Of a DNA stretch of 64,000 nt, positions 39,722 to 49,936 are shown one piece after another. Location of the stretch: assembly GCF_013074385.2 (NCBI RefSeq), contig NZ_JABEYA020000009.1:81943-145942 (forward strand), written 5' to 3'. Source of the DNA: Vibrio ostreicida. Its GTDB lineage: Bacteria; Pseudomonadota; Gammaproteobacteria; Enterobacterales; Vibrionaceae. Position 1 is the stretch's first letter; each line of letters opens with the position of its first letter. The notes beneath the pieces were generated by a model. It worked only from the letters and a program-made list of their open reading frames with translations, was not told the origin of the DNA and made no database searches. The translations under genes and the position numbers were made by a program.

Positions 39722-39798
39722 GCGTCCTTAGCTCAGCTGGATAGAGTACCTGGCTACGAACCAGGCGGTCGGAGGTTCGAATCCTCCAGGACGCGCCA
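39722..39798 (+). tRNA. tRNA-Arg (ACG), copy 2
   Basis: Anticodon arm identical to copy 1, but the acceptor is GCGTCCT/AGGACGC and the T-stem has compensating changes (type B). A TATACT 12 bases upstream could be an internal promoter. Confidence 0.97.
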
Positions 39799-39853
39799 CT
39801 TACTTAGGGTTTTAAACGATCCTGATGCTGAATTTATTCAGCAACAAAACCGT

Positions 39854-39930
39854 GCGTCCTTAGCTCAGCTGGATAGAGTACCTGGCTACGAACCAGGCGG
39901 TCGGAGGTTCGAATCCTCCAGGACGCGCCA
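39854..39930 (+). tRNA. tRNA-Arg (ACG), copy 3
   Basis: Type B acceptor (GCGTCCT), identical to copy 2. First member of a repeated type B - type A pair. Confidence 0.97.
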
Positions 39931-39982
39931 CTTTTAAGGGACCTTGGTTCCTGATACTACCTTGGTAATATCGAAACCCCGC

Positions 39983-40059
39983 GCGCTCGTAGCTCAGCTG
40001 GATAGAGTACCTGGCTACGAACCAGGCGGTCGAAGGTTCGAATCCTTCCGAGCGCGCCA
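39983..40059 (+). tRNA. tRNA-Arg (ACG), copy 4
   Basis: Type A acceptor (GCGCTCG), identical to copy 1. Confidence 0.97.
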
Positions 40060-40113
40060 TTATTAAGTTTGCTAAGTCAGATTAAAACATCGAACTGATT
40101 TACTAAAAAACAT

Positions 40114-40190
40114 GCGTCCTTAGCTCAGCTGGATAGAGTACCTGGCTACGAACCAGGCGGTCGGAGGTTCGAATCCTCCAGGACGCGCCA
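40114..40190 (+). tRNA. tRNA-Arg (ACG), copy 5
   Basis: Type B acceptor, identical to copies 2 and 3. First member of the second repeated pair. Confidence 0.97.
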
Positions 40191-40242
40191 CTTTTAAGGG
40201 AGCAAAGTTCCTGATATTGCCTTGGTAATATCGAAACCCCGC

Positions 40243-40319
40243 GCGCTCGTAGCTCAGCTGGATAGAGTACCTGGCTACGAACCAGGCGGTCGAAGGTTCG
40301 AATCCTTCCGAGCGCGCCA
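40243..40319 (+). tRNA. tRNA-Arg (ACG), copy 6
   Basis: Type A acceptor, identical to copies 1 and 4. It is the last gene of the array, directly before a terminator. Confidence 0.97.
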
Positions 40320-40324
40320 TACAT

Positions 40325-40357
40325 AAAGCCCTGCTAGTATTAGCAGGGCTTTTTTTA
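40325..40357 (+). terminator. Terminator of the tRNA array
   Basis: AAAGCCCTGCTA, loop GTAT, TAGCAGGGCTTT followed by TTTTTA begins six bases after the last tRNA. Confidence 0.93.
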
Positions 40358-40520
40358 TCAATGATTTTTCTTACCTTTCTGCCCCATTCGAGGCATGGCA
40401 TCACCTTTCAAAGTCAAAATTGTGAGATCTTTGCTTGCCTATCTTTGCAGGTTTATGTGATGAATCTGACGAAAATGAGCGTTTAGGGGGCATAAAGCAT
40501 GAATACTGCATTAAACAAAA

Positions 40521-40681
40521 TTGACAAAATTTAATCAATCGAGATAATCCTAAGTCCTTTGACGAACCATACTAACCACTTCACAGGTGATGGCTGAGCC
40601 TTGCCGTCATAGAAATAGCATGCAATAAGTGTTGAATAGATAGCCAAGTTTTTGTCAGGATGACAACGAAAGGATGCCAAA
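40521..40681 (+). promoter_or_regulatory. oad operon promoter and 130-base leader
   Basis: TTGACA (40521-40526) and GATAAT (40543-40548) with a 16-base spacer make a good promoter. The leader up to oadG is about 130 bases and contains a stem TGATGGC/GCCGTCA near 40583-40605, then AAGGAT before the ATG. No known riboswitch was recognised. The bases 40358-40520 show no feature I can name apart from a weak TGTGA half-site at 40456. Confidence 0.6.
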
Positions 40682-40936
40682 ATGGAAAATATTGGAAGCT
40701 TATTGGCTGATGCCGCCACGCTGATGTTCACTGGAATGCTTGTGGTCTTTACCTTCTTGACCGCTCTCGTCTATCTGGTCAGCTTAATGTCAAAGCTGGT
40801 ACCGGATGACATCCCAGAACCGCTGGTTATACCCACTCACCATAGTGATGTTCAATCGGCCTCACAGGTATGCCCCCGAGTAATGGCTGCCATATCTGCT
40901 GCGGTCCATCAATATCGCGTTTCTGACACAAAATAG
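40682..40936 (+). CDS. oadG: Oxaloacetate decarboxylase gamma subunit
   Basis: OadG is the small membrane subunit that holds the Na+-pumping oxaloacetate decarboxylase together and stimulates carboxybiotin hydrolysis. The 84 residues have one membrane span (LMFTGMLVVFTFLTALVYLV, about 14-33) and a cytoplasmic tail with Pro and His residues (PTHH), usual for zinc binding. AAGGA precedes the ATG. It is the first gene of oadGAB. Confidence 0.92.
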   Translation: MENIGSLLADAATLMFTGMLVVFTFLTALVYLVSLMSKLVPDDIPEPLVIPTHHSDVQSASQVCPRVMAAISAAVHQYRVSDTK

Positions 40937-40969
40937 TATTTGGAATGAAGTAAAAAGGAGTTTACGAGC

Positions 40970-42730
40970 ATGCCTAAACCACTAGCTTTAACTGACGTGG
41001 TCCTTCGTGATGCCCATCAGTCACTATTTGCGACTCGATTGCGTCTGGACGATATGTTACCCATTGCCGCAGAGCTTGATAAAGTCGGCTACTGGTCATT
41101 GGAAACGTGGGGAGGAGCAACGTTTGATGCCTGCATTCGTTATCTAGGTGAAGATCCATGGGAACGTTTGCGTGCACTGAAAAATGCGATGCCTAACACT
41201 CCGATGCAAATGTTGCTGCGTGCTCAAAACCTTCTTGGGTACCGCCATTATGCCGATGATGTTGTCGAAAAATTTGTGGAACGAGCACATGCCAATGGGA
41301 TGGATATCTTTCGTATTTTTGATGCCATGAATGATGTACGCAACTTTCAAACGGCGGTAAAAGCTACGATCGAGGTTGGTGGACATGCTCAAGGTACGCT
41401 TTCTTATACCACTAGCCCAGTGCACAACATTGAAGGTTGGGTTGATTTGGCGAAACGCCTTGAAGATCTTGGCTGCCACTCCCTTTGCATTAAAGATATG
41501 TCTGGTTTGTTAAAGCCCTATGAGGCGCAGGCACTTATCTCTCGAATAAAATCATCCACAGACATCCCTCTTGCTTTGCATTCTCATGCAACAACGGGGC
41601 TGTCTACGGCGACAGCGGTTAAAGCCGTGGAAGCAGGGGTCGATATGCTCGATACAGCGATTTCTTCAATGAGTTGTACCTATGGCCATACACCTACAGA
41701 GGCCGTGGTTGCCATGTTGGAGGGGACAGAACGAGATACAGGTTTAAAGCTTGAACATATTGAACCTATCGCGACTTACTTCCGTGAAGTGCGCAAGAAA
41801 TACGCGCAATTTGAAGGCCAATTAAAAGGTGTTGATTCGAGAATTTTGATTGCTCAAGTTCCCGGGGGAATGCTGACCAATATGGAGAGCCAGTTAAAAG
41901 AGCAAGGTGCTGCAGATCGAATGGACGAAGTTTTGGCGGAAATTCCTCGGGTACGAGAGGATCTTGGGTTCATTCCTCTTGTTACTCCAACATCCCAGAT
42001 CGTCGGGACTCAAGCCGTCATCAACGTGTTAACTGGAGAACGCTACAAAAGCATTACCAAAGAAACTGCGGGTGTTCTTAAGGGGGAATATGGCACCCCG
42101 CCTGCTTCAATAAATGCCACGCTTCAGGCTCGCGTGCTAGACGGGCAAGAAGCGGTGACATGTCGCCCTGCGGACTTGTTAGAGGCGGAAATGGACACCT
42201 TAACTGACGATTTGTTGCGCAAAGCCAGCGATCAAAATATTGTGTTGGCGGCAGACAAGGTTGACGATGTACTGACTTATGCGTTGTTTCCACAAGTGGG
42301 CCTAAAATTTCTCAAAAACCGCCATAATCCGGATGCATTCGAACCTGTGCCAGAAGCGGCCTCTGCGACAAATGACTTACCGAACAAATCGACACCAAAA
42401 ACAATTGAGTCTTACAGTGTGAGGGTCGACGGACAAGTGTTTGAGGTTGAAGTCGGACCTCAGGGAGAATTGGCGTCTGTAAAACCGAAACGCGTTTCTT
42501 CGTCTTCTGTGCTTGAGTCAGAGGTGGTGCCTGCACCACTGGCTGGCAACATATTTAAAGTTAATGTTCACATCGGCTCGAACGTTGATGAAGGCGATGT
42601 GTTGCTGATTCTTGAAGCGATGAAGATGGAAACAGAAGTACGTGCCGCTCGTGGCGGTGTTGTTCAAGATCTTCATGTTAAAGAAGGGGACTCAGTGACT
42701 GTTGGGGCACCTCTTATTAATCTGGCTTAG
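40970..42730 (+). CDS. oadA: Oxaloacetate decarboxylase alpha subunit (biotin carboxyltransferase)
   Basis: OadA transfers CO2 from oxaloacetate to biotin. The 586 residues consist of a carboxyltransferase barrel (about 1-260; [14 protein letters not shown] with the metal Asp, later LHSHAT), a PYC_OADA linker region, and a C-terminal biotinyl domain with the biotin site EAMKMETEV near 550. A Pro/Ala/Ser-rich hinge near 455-475 links the two. AAAGGAG precedes the ATG. The product feeds OadB. Confidence 0.97.
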   Translation: MPKPLALTDVVLRDAHQSLFATRLRLDDMLPIAAELDKVGYWSLETWGGATFDACIRYLGEDPWERLRALKNAMPNTPMQMLLRAQNLLGYRHYADDVVEKFVERAHANGMDIFRIFDAMNDVRNFQTAVKATIEVGGHAQGTLSYTTSPVHNIEGWVDLAKRLEDLGCHSLCIKDMSGLLKPYEAQALISRIKSSTDIPLALHSHATTGLSTATAVKAVEAGVDMLDTAISSMSCTYGHTPTEAVVAMLEGTERDTGLKLEHIEPIATYFREVRKKYAQFEGQLKGVDSRILIAQVPGGMLTNMESQLKEQGAADRMDEVLAEIPRVREDLGFIPLVTPTSQIVGTQAVINVLTGERYKSITKETAGVLKGEYGTPPASINATLQARVLDGQEAVTCRPADLLEAEMDTLTDDLLRKASDQNIVLAADKVDDVLTYALFPQVGLKFLKNRHNPDAFEPVPEAASATNDLPNKSTPKTIESYSVRVDGQVFEVEVGPQGELASVKPKRVSSSSVLESEVVPAPLAGNIFKVNVHIGSNVDEGDVLLILEAMKMETEVRAARGGVVQDLHVKEGDSVTVGAPLINLA

Positions 42731-42739
42731 GGGATTGGT

Positions 42740-43870
42740 ATGGATGGATTGTTGATTCTTTGGTCTGAAACAGGGATTGCGAATTTTGAACTCGGCCAAA
42801 TTTGTATGATTATGGTCGGTTGTATCTTGCTGTTCTTAGCCATTCGTAAGGGTTTCGAACCTTTGCTCCTTCTTCCTATCGGGTTTGGTGCGATTTTAGC
42901 GAATATCCCTAATGCTGGCTTTACGGATGAAGGCGGGTTGCTTTACTACGTTTATTCAGTGGGGATTGAATCAGGCATCTTCCCGGTGTTAATCTTCATG
43001 GGTGTGGGCGCCATGACAGATTTTGGTGCTTTGATCGCTAACCCGAAAACGCTTTGGCTGGGCGCGGCGGCGCAGTTCGGTATTTTTGCCACGTTATTTG
43101 GCGCGATCTTGCTGAATTACGTTCCCGGTATGGCATTTAGCATGCCTGATGCTGCATCTATCGCTATTATTGGCGGCGCTGATGGTCCTACCGCTATTTT
43201 TTTAGCCAGTCAGTTGTCGCCTGATCTGCTCGGTGCTATCGCCGTTGCTGCCTACAGTTATATGGCCTTGGTTCCTATTATTCAGCCACCCATCATGAAG
43301 GCCCTGACTACCCCAGAAGAACGTAAAGTGACGATGGCACAGCTACGCCATGTTGGAAAGCGTGAAAAAATTCTCTTCCCATTAATTGTATTACTGATGA
43401 CTATTTTGTTTCTTCCATCAGCAACGCCTTTGGTGGGGATGTTTTGTTTAGGGAATTTGATGCGCGAAGCAGGCGTGGTTGAACGGCTATCGAAAACGGC
43501 TCAGAACGAATTAATCAATATAGTCACGATATTTCTTGGGCTTGGTGTCGGTTCAAAACTTCAGGCTGATGAGTTCCTCAATGTTGAGACTCTAGGTATT
43601 CTAGTATTGGGAGCCGTGGCCTTTAGTATTGGTACGGCAGGTGGCGTATTAATGGCTAAATTGCTTAACAAGTTGTCTAAAGAGGACATCAACCCGCTTA
43701 TCGGCGCTGCAGGGGTATCGGCTGTCCCTATGGCGGCTCGGGTGGTTAACAAAGTCGGACTTGAGGCTAACCCGCACAATTTCCTGTTAATGCATGCGAT
43801 GGGGCCTAATGTTGCTGGCGTTTTAGGCTCAGCGGTGGCTGCGGGAATTCTGCTTGCTTTGGTGAATTAA
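42740..43870 (+). CDS. oadB: Oxaloacetate decarboxylase beta subunit (Na+ pump)
   Basis: OadB decarboxylates carboxybiotin and exports Na+ across the inner membrane. The 376-residue, strongly hydrophobic protein has about nine membrane spans and the family stretches [17 protein letters not shown] and [20 protein letters not shown] (with the Na+-binding Asp), plus [18 protein letters not shown] near the end. GGGGAT lies before the ATG, nine bases after oadA. It closes the operon. Confidence 0.97.
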   Translation: MDGLLILWSETGIANFELGQICMIMVGCILLFLAIRKGFEPLLLLPIGFGAILANIPNAGFTDEGGLLYYVYSVGIESGIFPVLIFMGVGAMTDFGALIANPKTLWLGAAAQFGIFATLFGAILLNYVPGMAFSMPDAASIAIIGGADGPTAIFLASQLSPDLLGAIAVAAYSYMALVPIIQPPIMKALTTPEERKVTMAQLRHVGKREKILFPLIVLLMTILFLPSATPLVGMFCLGNLMREAGVVERLSKTAQNELINIVTIFLGLGVGSKLQADEFLNVETLGILVLGAVAFSIGTAGGVLMAKLLNKLSKEDINPLIGAAGVSAVPMAARVVNKVGLEANPHNFLLMHAMGPNVAGVLGSAVAAGILLALVN

Positions 43871-43933
43871 CATCAGTTATTCGCTATTTTAAGAATACGC
43901 AGTTAACTTTCGGGCAATAAATGGTATATATTC

Positions 43934-43958
43934 AAAGGGATGCTCTTGCGTCCTTTTT
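43934..43958 (+). terminator. Terminator after oadB
   Basis: AAAGGGATGC, loop TCTT, GCGTCCTTTTT pairs with one bulge and ends in a T run, 64 bases beyond oadB. Confidence 0.65.
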
Positions 43959-43981
43959 CGTATCGTTAGGGAAATGATGAA

Positions 43982-44932
43982 ATGGAAAATAAACAAATCG
44001 CGATCACTCAATTTGGTCAGCCTGAAGTGTTGACCATTCAGTCAAACTTAGCTCCCAAACCTCAAGATAATGAAGTCTTGATCAAAGTGGCGTTCGCTGG
44101 CGTCAACCCTATCGATGCAAAAACACGTGCAGGGCATGGCTGGGCGGCATCGCAGAACAAAGACAAGCTACCTTGGGTTCTAGGTTATGATATTTCAGGT
44201 GAAGTGGTTGCCTGCGGAGGCGAAGCAAAGAGGTTTTCTTTGGGAGATAAAGTGGCCGGTTTTATCGGGTTTCCGCTGCAAGGGGGAGGCTATAGCCAGT
44301 ACATCAGTGTACCTGAAGGTGAATTGAGCCCTGTACCTGAGTCGGTAACACTAGAGGCTGCGGCGTCATTGCCATTGGCTGGGCAAACGGCGGTTCAGGC
44401 TCTTGACAAAGCTGAAGTCCGTGAAGGTCAGAGAGTTTTAATTTTGGCGGGTGCTGGAGGGGTAGGCCACCTAGCGATTCAAGTTGCGGTTGCTGCAAAA
44501 GCCGAGGTCTTTACTACGTGTAGTGAAGCGAATCTTGATTACATGGCAACACTGGGTGCGCATGCGATTAATTACCAGTTTTCTCCGGTTTCAGAGCGGG
44601 TTGAAGAAGCCGATGTTCTGATCGATCTTGTTGGTGGTGATGCGGCGCTAGATGCCTTAAAATGCCTTAAAGACGGAGCAAAAGTCGTGACGGTGCCAAC
44701 GATTACGGCAGAGTTGATCTGTGAAAAAGCGAAAATACTTGGATTTGAGGCGACGGGTATGTTGGTGGACCCCGATCCTGAACAACTCGATACATTGCTG
44801 TATATGGTTAGCGTTGGGTTGTTGAAAACGGAAATTCAACAAGTGTACCCTCTAGATAAGGTCGCGGAGGCGCATCAACATATCCAAACGGGTCACACAA
44901 GGGGCAAGATATTGCTTGATATGCATTGCTAG
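43982..44932 (+). CDS. Zinc-independent MDR alcohol dehydrogenase/quinone reductase-like protein
   Basis: This NADPH-dependent medium-chain reductase (316 residues) has the GroES-like N-half (VAFAGVNPIDAKTRAG), the dinucleotide loop LAGAGGVGHLAIQVA near residue 155 and the C-terminal TGHTRGKI. No zinc-ligand Cys/His set is present, which points to the quinone oxidoreductase branch (reducing quinones or enals). AGGGA precedes the ATG. Its 3' end overlaps the proposed yqaA-like start by seven bases. Confidence 0.85.
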   Translation: MENKQIAITQFGQPEVLTIQSNLAPKPQDNEVLIKVAFAGVNPIDAKTRAGHGWAASQNKDKLPWVLGYDISGEVVACGGEAKRFSLGDKVAGFIGFPLQGGGYSQYISVPEGELSPVPESVTLEAAASLPLAGQTAVQALDKAEVREGQRVLILAGAGGVGHLAIQVAVAAKAEVFTTCSEANLDYMATLGAHAINYQFSPVSERVEEADVLIDLVGGDAALDALKCLKDGAKVVTVPTITAELICEKAKILGFEATGMLVDPDPEQLDTLLYMVSVGLLKTEIQQVYPLDKVAEAHQHIQTGHTRGKILLDMHC

Positions 44933-45387
44933 TAGAGTCTAATGCAGTATTTCAAAGTCTTGTTTTATGGTTTTCTGATTCCGCGCTATGGGTTTTGTTC
45001 ATTACTGGCTTTTTGAGCGCGACATTACTTCCTGGAGGTTCTGAGGCAGGTTTTATTGCAACGCTTAGCCTCCATCAATTTTCCACCCCTTCGATACTTG
45101 TGGTCGCGACCCTAGGTAATACCCTTGGTGGCCTGACCAATTATTGGCTTGGTTTATGGTTACCCAATCGAACTCAAAATGAAAAGTACGGTCATAAAGC
45201 ACAGCAGTGGCTGAGTCGTTATGGCTACTGGTCTCTTTTATTAAGTTGGTTGCCGATTATTGGTGACCCTATTTGTTTGGCTGCAGGTTGGCTACGCATG
45301 CGTTTTTGGCCATGTCTTTGGCTGATAATGCTAGGTAAAGCATTACGTTATACCGTGCTTGCGGCTGTTTTTTACGGTTTTTTCTGA
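44926..45387 (+). CDS. YqaA/DedA-like (VTT domain) membrane protein
   Basis: The 153-residue protein resembles E. coli YqaA: FLSATLLPGGSEAGFIATL near residue 29, GNTLGGLTNYWLG near 63, then RYGYWSLLLSWLPIIGDPIC and LGKALRYTVLAA. It has about four membrane segments. The related DedA family has been linked to undecaprenyl-phosphate or lipid flipping, but the YqaA group is unassigned. The start is TTG inside the previous gene without a clear ribosome site, so the exact start is unsure. Probably coupled to the preceding gene. Confidence 0.82.
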   Translation: MLVESNAVFQSLVLWFSDSALWVLFITGFLSATLLPGGSEAGFIATLSLHQFSTPSILVVATLGNTLGGLTNYWLGLWLPNRTQNEKYGHKAQQWLSRYGYWSLLLSWLPIIGDPICLAAGWLRMRFWPCLWLIMLGKALRYTVLAAVFYGFF

Positions 45388-45396
45388 GGAGATGTC

Positions 45397-48255
45397 ATGA
45401 GAAAAATCTGGTTAGGTGCACTTTCTCTGGTTGCACTTTATGGTTGCACTAGCAACTTGTTTTCGTCCGATTCTCATCGTTCTTCGTTACCCCAAGGGAT
45501 TTCATTCGTAGAAGAGGTGCTACCTCAATCGGGTAAGGCAATGATCCCTTACTCTAAATATCGTCTGGATAACGGCATGACAGTGATCCTGTCTCCTGAT
45601 CGCTCTGACCCTCTCGTTCATGTCGACGTTACTTATCATGTTGGTTCGGCCCGTGAGGAGATCGGTAAGTCGGGATTTGCTCATTTTTTTGAGCATATGA
45701 TGTTTCAGGGCAGTGAGCATGTTGGGGATCAACAGCACTTTAAGATCATTACCGAGGCGGGTGGCACGTTAAACGGTACAACCAATCGTGATCGAACCAA
45801 TTACTTTGAAACTGTGCCTTCCAATCAGCTTGAAAAAATGCTCTGGCTTGAGTCAGATCGCATGGGCTTTTTACTCAACGCCGTATCTCAACGTAAGTTT
45901 GAAATTCAGCGTGATACGGTGAAAAACGAGAGGGCACAAAACTATGACAATCGCCCCTATGGCTTAATGTGGGAGCGTATGGGTGAAGCAATGTACCCTG
46001 AAGGGCATCCTTATTCATGGCAAACGATAGGTTATATCGACGACCTCAATAGGGTGGATGTCAATGATCTAAAAGCCTTTTTCTTACGCTGGTATGGGCC
46101 CAATAATGCCGTCTTGACTATCGGTGGTGACATTGATGTAGAGCAAACTCTTCAGTGGGTAAATCAGTATTTTGGCCGTATTCCCAAAGGGCCAGAGGTA
46201 GAAAATGCGCCTAAACAGCCTGCAGTACTCGAACAAGACCGTTTCATTACGCTACAAGATAGAATCAAGCAGCCAATGGTTTTGATTGGTTGGCCTACAA
46301 CCTATCAGGGAGAAAAGACACAGGCGTCTTTGGATGCATTGGCCAATGTATTGGGGCAAGGAACGAATAGTTTGTTGTATCAACAACTTGTTAAAACGCA
46401 AAAAGCGGTGGATGCCGGTGCGTTTCATGATTGTTCTGAACTCTCCTGTACCTTTTATGTATACGCAATGGCTCCGTCGGGAGTAAAAGGTAAGCTCAAG
46501 CCACTCTATCAATCGCTAATGGCGACATTACAGCAGTTTGAGAGTCAAGGCGTTGACCAAGCTCGTTTAGACCAAATTACGGGTATGGCGGAAGCAAATG
46601 CTGTTTTTGCATTACAGAGTGTTAAAGGAAAAGTCTCTCAATTGGCGTCGAATGAGACCTTCTATGGTCGCCCAGATCGTATTAATGAGCAGCTTGATAA
46701 TATTCGTTCGGTAACGCCATCATCGGTGATGACCGTTTACAAAGAGTACGTAAATGGCCACAAAAAAGTGACTTTAAGCGTCATTCCAAAGGGAAAGTTG
46801 GATGATGTTGTAGCGCCTGCCAATTTCGAGAGCCCTCAACGCCATGTTCCCGAATACAAAAAAATATCGGATGATGAGCTGGATTATCGTCGACCTCAGG
46901 AAGAGTTTGACCGATCTGTAATGCCTGAAGTTGCCCAAGCTGTTGAAGCTCAAATGCCTAAATTGTACTCGATTTTCTTCGATAATGGTGCTGAAGTTCT
47001 TGGTACGCAAAGTAGTGAAACCCCCACGGTACAGCTAGAAATTAGTCTACCTGCTGGCGAACGCTATGTACCGTCAGGGAAAGAAGGACTCGCTAATCTG
47101 ACGGCGGCAATGTTGGAGGAAGATACGCTTGATTCTAAAGTCGAAGTGCTTCAGGCAAAGTTGGATAAGTTGGGAAGTTCAGTGTCGATTAGTGCATCCA
47201 ATTATACCACCAGCATCTCAGTATCCAGTCTGAATAAGTATCTCCCCCAGACATTGTCTATTGTGGAAGAAATCTTGTTTAAGCCGGCGTTCAACCAAGT
47301 GGATTTTGACCGAATAAAACAACAGACTTTGGAAGGACTGGTATACCAGCATCAAAAACCCACGTGGCTGGCCTCTCAGGCAACCAGACAAGTGTTGTTC
47401 TCAGATTCGGTTTATCAGCGTTCAGGGGATGGCACCAAGAATTCAGTGGCATCGATTACGCTGGATGAAGTGAAAGCATTTTACCGTAATCACTATACAC
47501 CAGAAGGTGCTCAAATTGTGGTGGTAGGAGACATTACTCAGCCTCGTCTCAAAAAAGCGTTGGCGTTTATTGAACGTTGGAATGGAGAAGATGCTCCCTT
47601 ATTACGCCCGCAAAAAATAACCTCACCGACCCAGAAAAAAATCTATTTGGTTGATACCCCCGGAGCACCCCAGAGTATCATTCGATTTGTTCGTCAGGGT
47701 TTGTCTTTTGATGCTACTGGAGAAGCTTACCTGACTCAGCTAGCGAATTTTAATTTGGCGGGTAATTTTAATAGTCGAATCAACCAAAATTTGAGAGAAG
47801 ATAAAGGTTATACCTATGGTGCCAATGGTTACTATGCCAATAACCGAGAAGTAGGGATGATTGTGTTTTCTGCTCAAGTTAGGTCTGATGCGACTTTAGA
47901 TTCGATAAAAGAAATCCACAAAGAGCTGGCCAATTACAGTGGAAATGGGATGACGGATCATGAATTAGAGTTTTTACGGTTAGCCGTGGGCCAACAAGAT
48001 GCACTCAAGTATGAAACGCCCTCACAGAAAGCGCAGTTGCTCAGTAGTATTCTGTTTTACAGTTTGGATGAAGACTACCTTCAACAGCGTAATGAGATTG
48101 TAGGAACAGTTGGCAAGGCGACCTTAGATGAGGTGGCAAAGAAGTGGTTTGCGCCTGAACAATACCAAATAATTGTCGTCGGTGATCTAAAAACTTTAAA
48201 GCCTCAGCTAGAAAGTTTACAAATGCCGCTAGAAGAGCTTGAAATCGTCCGCTAA
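45397..48255 (+). CDS. M16 (insulinase family) zinc peptidase, lipoprotein
   Basis: The 952-residue protein is a large M16B-type peptidase. The signal peptide ends in a lipobox (LYGC, Cys 17), so it is likely lipid-anchored in the outer membrane or periplasm. The inverted zinc motif HFFEH is at residues 96-100 in the active half (about 50-470); an inactive half follows (about 500-940). GAGGAG precedes the ATG. M16 peptidases degrade peptides or process small proteins; the substrate is unknown. It begins 9 bases after the yqaA-like gene. Confidence 0.92.
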   Translation: MRKIWLGALSLVALYGCTSNLFSSDSHRSSLPQGISFVEEVLPQSGKAMIPYSKYRLDNGMTVILSPDRSDPLVHVDVTYHVGSAREEIGKSGFAHFFEHMMFQGSEHVGDQQHFKIITEAGGTLNGTTNRDRTNYFETVPSNQLEKMLWLESDRMGFLLNAVSQRKFEIQRDTVKNERAQNYDNRPYGLMWERMGEAMYPEGHPYSWQTIGYIDDLNRVDVNDLKAFFLRWYGPNNAVLTIGGDIDVEQTLQWVNQYFGRIPKGPEVENAPKQPAVLEQDRFITLQDRIKQPMVLIGWPTTYQGEKTQASLDALANVLGQGTNSLLYQQLVKTQKAVDAGAFHDCSELSCTFYVYAMAPSGVKGKLKPLYQSLMATLQQFESQGVDQARLDQITGMAEANAVFALQSVKGKVSQLASNETFYGRPDRINEQLDNIRSVTPSSVMTVYKEYVNGHKKVTLSVIPKGKLDDVVAPANFESPQRHVPEYKKISDDELDYRRPQEEFDRSVMPEVAQAVEAQMPKLYSIFFDNGAEVLGTQSSETPTVQLEISLPAGERYVPSGKEGLANLTAAMLEEDTLDSKVEVLQAKLDKLGSSVSISASNYTTSISVSSLNKYLPQTLSIVEEILFKPAFNQVDFDRIKQQTLEGLVYQHQKPTWLASQATRQVLFSDSVYQRSGDGTKNSVASITLDEVKAFYRNHYTPEGAQIVVVGDITQPRLKKALAFIERWNGEDAPLLRPQKITSPTQKKIYLVDTPGAPQSIIRFVRQGLSFDATGEAYLTQLANFNLAGNFNSRINQNLREDKGYTYGANGYYANNREVGMIVFSAQVRSDATLDSIKEIHKELANYSGNGMTDHELEFLRLAVGQQDALKYETPSQKAQLLSSILFYSLDEDYLQQRNEIVGTVGKATLDEVAKKWFAPEQYQIIVVGDLKTLKPQLESLQMPLEELEIVR

Positions 48256-48279
48256 AGTACACATAAATTAGAGCATGAG

Positions 48280-48303
48280 AGAGAGTGGGTTATCCCACTC
48301 TCT
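48280..48303 (+). terminator. Hairpin after the M16 peptidase gene
   Basis: AGAGAGTGGG, loop TTAT, CCCACTCTCT is a perfect 10-bp stem 24 bases past the stop. T richness after it is modest (GGTATTT). It falls inside the over-long gshA reading frame and helps rule out that start. Confidence 0.75.
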
Positions 48304-48355
48304 GGTATTTAAACGGTCCAAAGGTAATTGGACTAAACCAGAAGCGAACCGCATT

Positions 48356-49936
48356 TTGACTGATTTTTCTGCGCGACTTAAGCGAGTTGCACAAAACCCT
48401 GAAGTATTTAAGTCCTTTGGTCGTGGTGTAGAAAGGGAAACATTGCGTTACCAGACGAACGGAAGGCTTGCGACGACGCCTCATCCACAACCGCTAGGTT
48501 CAGCTTATGCGAACGAATGGATCACGACGGATTTCTCTGAGTCTTTGCTTGAGTTTATTACGCCCGTATCAAATAACATTGATACACTCACAGCACAGTT
48601 GGAAGATATCCATCATTTTACGCAGACGAAGCTCGGTGAAGAAAAAATGTGGCCTTTGTCGATGCCGTGCTATGTGGGGAGTGAACAGGATATTCAGTTG
48701 GCTCAATACGGTCGCTCAAATTCTGGCAAGATGAAAACACTCTACCGTGAAGGGCTCAAACGCCGTTACGGTAGTCTGATGCAGATCATTTCTGGTGTTC
48801 ATTTTAACTTTTCATTTCCTGAAACGTTCTGGGATGAACTGCATGGATTGCAGTCACCTCAAGAGCGGCAGCAGGCCAAATCGGATACTTACTTTGGATT
48901 GATCCGAAACTATTACCGCTTTGGGTGGCTAATCCCTTACTTTTTTGGCGCTTCGCCCGCGTTATGTTCTTCGTTTGTCAAAAACTCAGACAGCCCGCTT
49001 CCGTTTAAAAATATAGGTGAGACGCTTTATTTACCTTATGCAACCTCATTGCGTATGAGTGATTTAGGTTATACAAATAGTGCTCAAAGCGTTTTAAAAA
49101 TAGGATTTAATGGTCTTGACGATTATCTGAAAGGTTTGAATGAGGCAATTCGAACGCCTTCGGCTGAGTTCGCTGAAATTGGCGTCAAAGTAGATGGAGA
49201 ATATCGTCAGCTCAACAGCAATGTATTACAGATTGAAAATGAACTGTATGCACCTATTCGTCCTAAACGTGTTGCTAAATCCGGCGAAAAACCCTCTGAG
49301 GCACTCGCTCGTGGCGGAGTGGAATATATCGAAGTCCGTGCTTTAGATGTCAATCCTTATAGTGCAATTGGTATTACTCAGGATCAGATTCGTTTTCTTG
49401 ATTTGTTTTTGACTTGGGCTGCGCTCAGTGATTCAAGTCCCATGGATTTTAGTGAGCAGGCTTGCTGGCGAGAAAATTGGAATAAAGTGATTATTGAAGG
49501 CCGCCGTCCTGATCTCGAATTACAGATTGGATGCCAAGGTGAGGTGTTACCTTTAAAAGATTGGGCTACACGTGTGTTTGATGAAGTCATGGTGCTTGCC
49601 GAGAAAATGGACGAGCCCACTGGGCGTCAAGAGTATCAGTCGGTTTGTCGTAAGCTAATGGGGTGGATCAATAATCCAGAACAAACCATTTCGGGTCAGT
49701 TACTCGCCGATACCCAGCGCTTAGGTGGATTAGGTAAGGTGGGTTGTGCGTTGGGATCTCAGTATCAACAACAGCATTTGAGTCATAGCTTTAAAGTCTA
49801 CTCGGCCAAATCAATGGAAGAAGAGGTGACCCGTTCTCGGTTGGAACAGGCGCAAGCAGAGCAAGCGGATACTCAAATCTTTGATGATTTTCTAGAAGAC
49901 TATTTTTCATACTTGAAATTTGAGGAACAGCCTTGA
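48356..49936 (+). CDS. gshA: Glutamate-cysteine ligase
   Basis: GshA forms gamma-glutamylcysteine, the first step of glutathione synthesis. I place the start at TTG 48356, giving 526 residues beginning (M)[15 protein letters not shown], as in other vibrios and close to E. coli (518). The reading frame runs open back to ATG 48275, but that codon precedes a terminator hairpin. Motifs: [11 protein letters not shown] near residue 22, [16 protein letters not shown] near 57, [10 protein letters not shown]. No strong ribosome site is visible. Confidence 0.94.
   Translation: MTDFSARLKRVAQNPEVFKSFGRGVERETLRYQTNGRLATTPHPQPLGSAYANEWITTDFSESLLEFITPVSNNIDTLTAQLEDIHHFTQTKLGEEKMWPLSMPCYVGSEQDIQLAQYGRSNSGKMKTLYREGLKRRYGSLMQIISGVHFNFSFPETFWDELHGLQSPQERQQAKSDTYFGLIRNYYRFGWLIPYFFGASPALCSSFVKNSDSPLPFKNIGETLYLPYATSLRMSDLGYTNSAQSVLKIGFNGLDDYLKGLNEAIRTPSAEFAEIGVKVDGEYRQLNSNVLQIENELYAPIRPKRVAKSGEKPSEALARGGVEYIEVRALDVNPYSAIGITQDQIRFLDLFLTWAALSDSSPMDFSEQACWRENWNKVIIEGRRPDLELQIGCQGEVLPLKDWATRVFDEVMVLAEKMDEPTGRQEYQSVCRKLMGWINNPEQTISGQLLADTQRLGGLGKVGCALGSQYQQQHLSHSFKVYSAKSMEEEVTRSRLEQAQAEQADTQIFDDFLEDYFSYLKFEEQP

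Larger units (their letters stand above)
39854..40319 (+). repeat. Tandem duplication of a two-tRNA unit, 260-bp period
   Basis: The unit type B tRNA-Arg, spacer, type A tRNA-Arg occurs twice (39854-40059 and 40114-40319). The inner spacers (39931-39982 and 40191-40242) are both 52 bases long and nearly the same, sharing CTTTTAAGGGA at the start and the stretch from CCTTGGTAATA to the type A gene. Divergence is limited to a few positions. Confidence 0.9.

Noticed and set aside
39316..40319. Regularly spaced identical blocks reminiscent of a CRISPR array
   Set aside because: The repeats fold as complete tRNAs with CCA ends and the unit is 77-93 bases, not 28-36; no cas genes.
39417..40404. 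Several open frames of 60-94 codons on both strands across the tRNA region, with repeated translated segments
   Set aside because: They are translations of tRNA-Arg sequences; the repeats come from the tRNA duplication. No ribosome sites.
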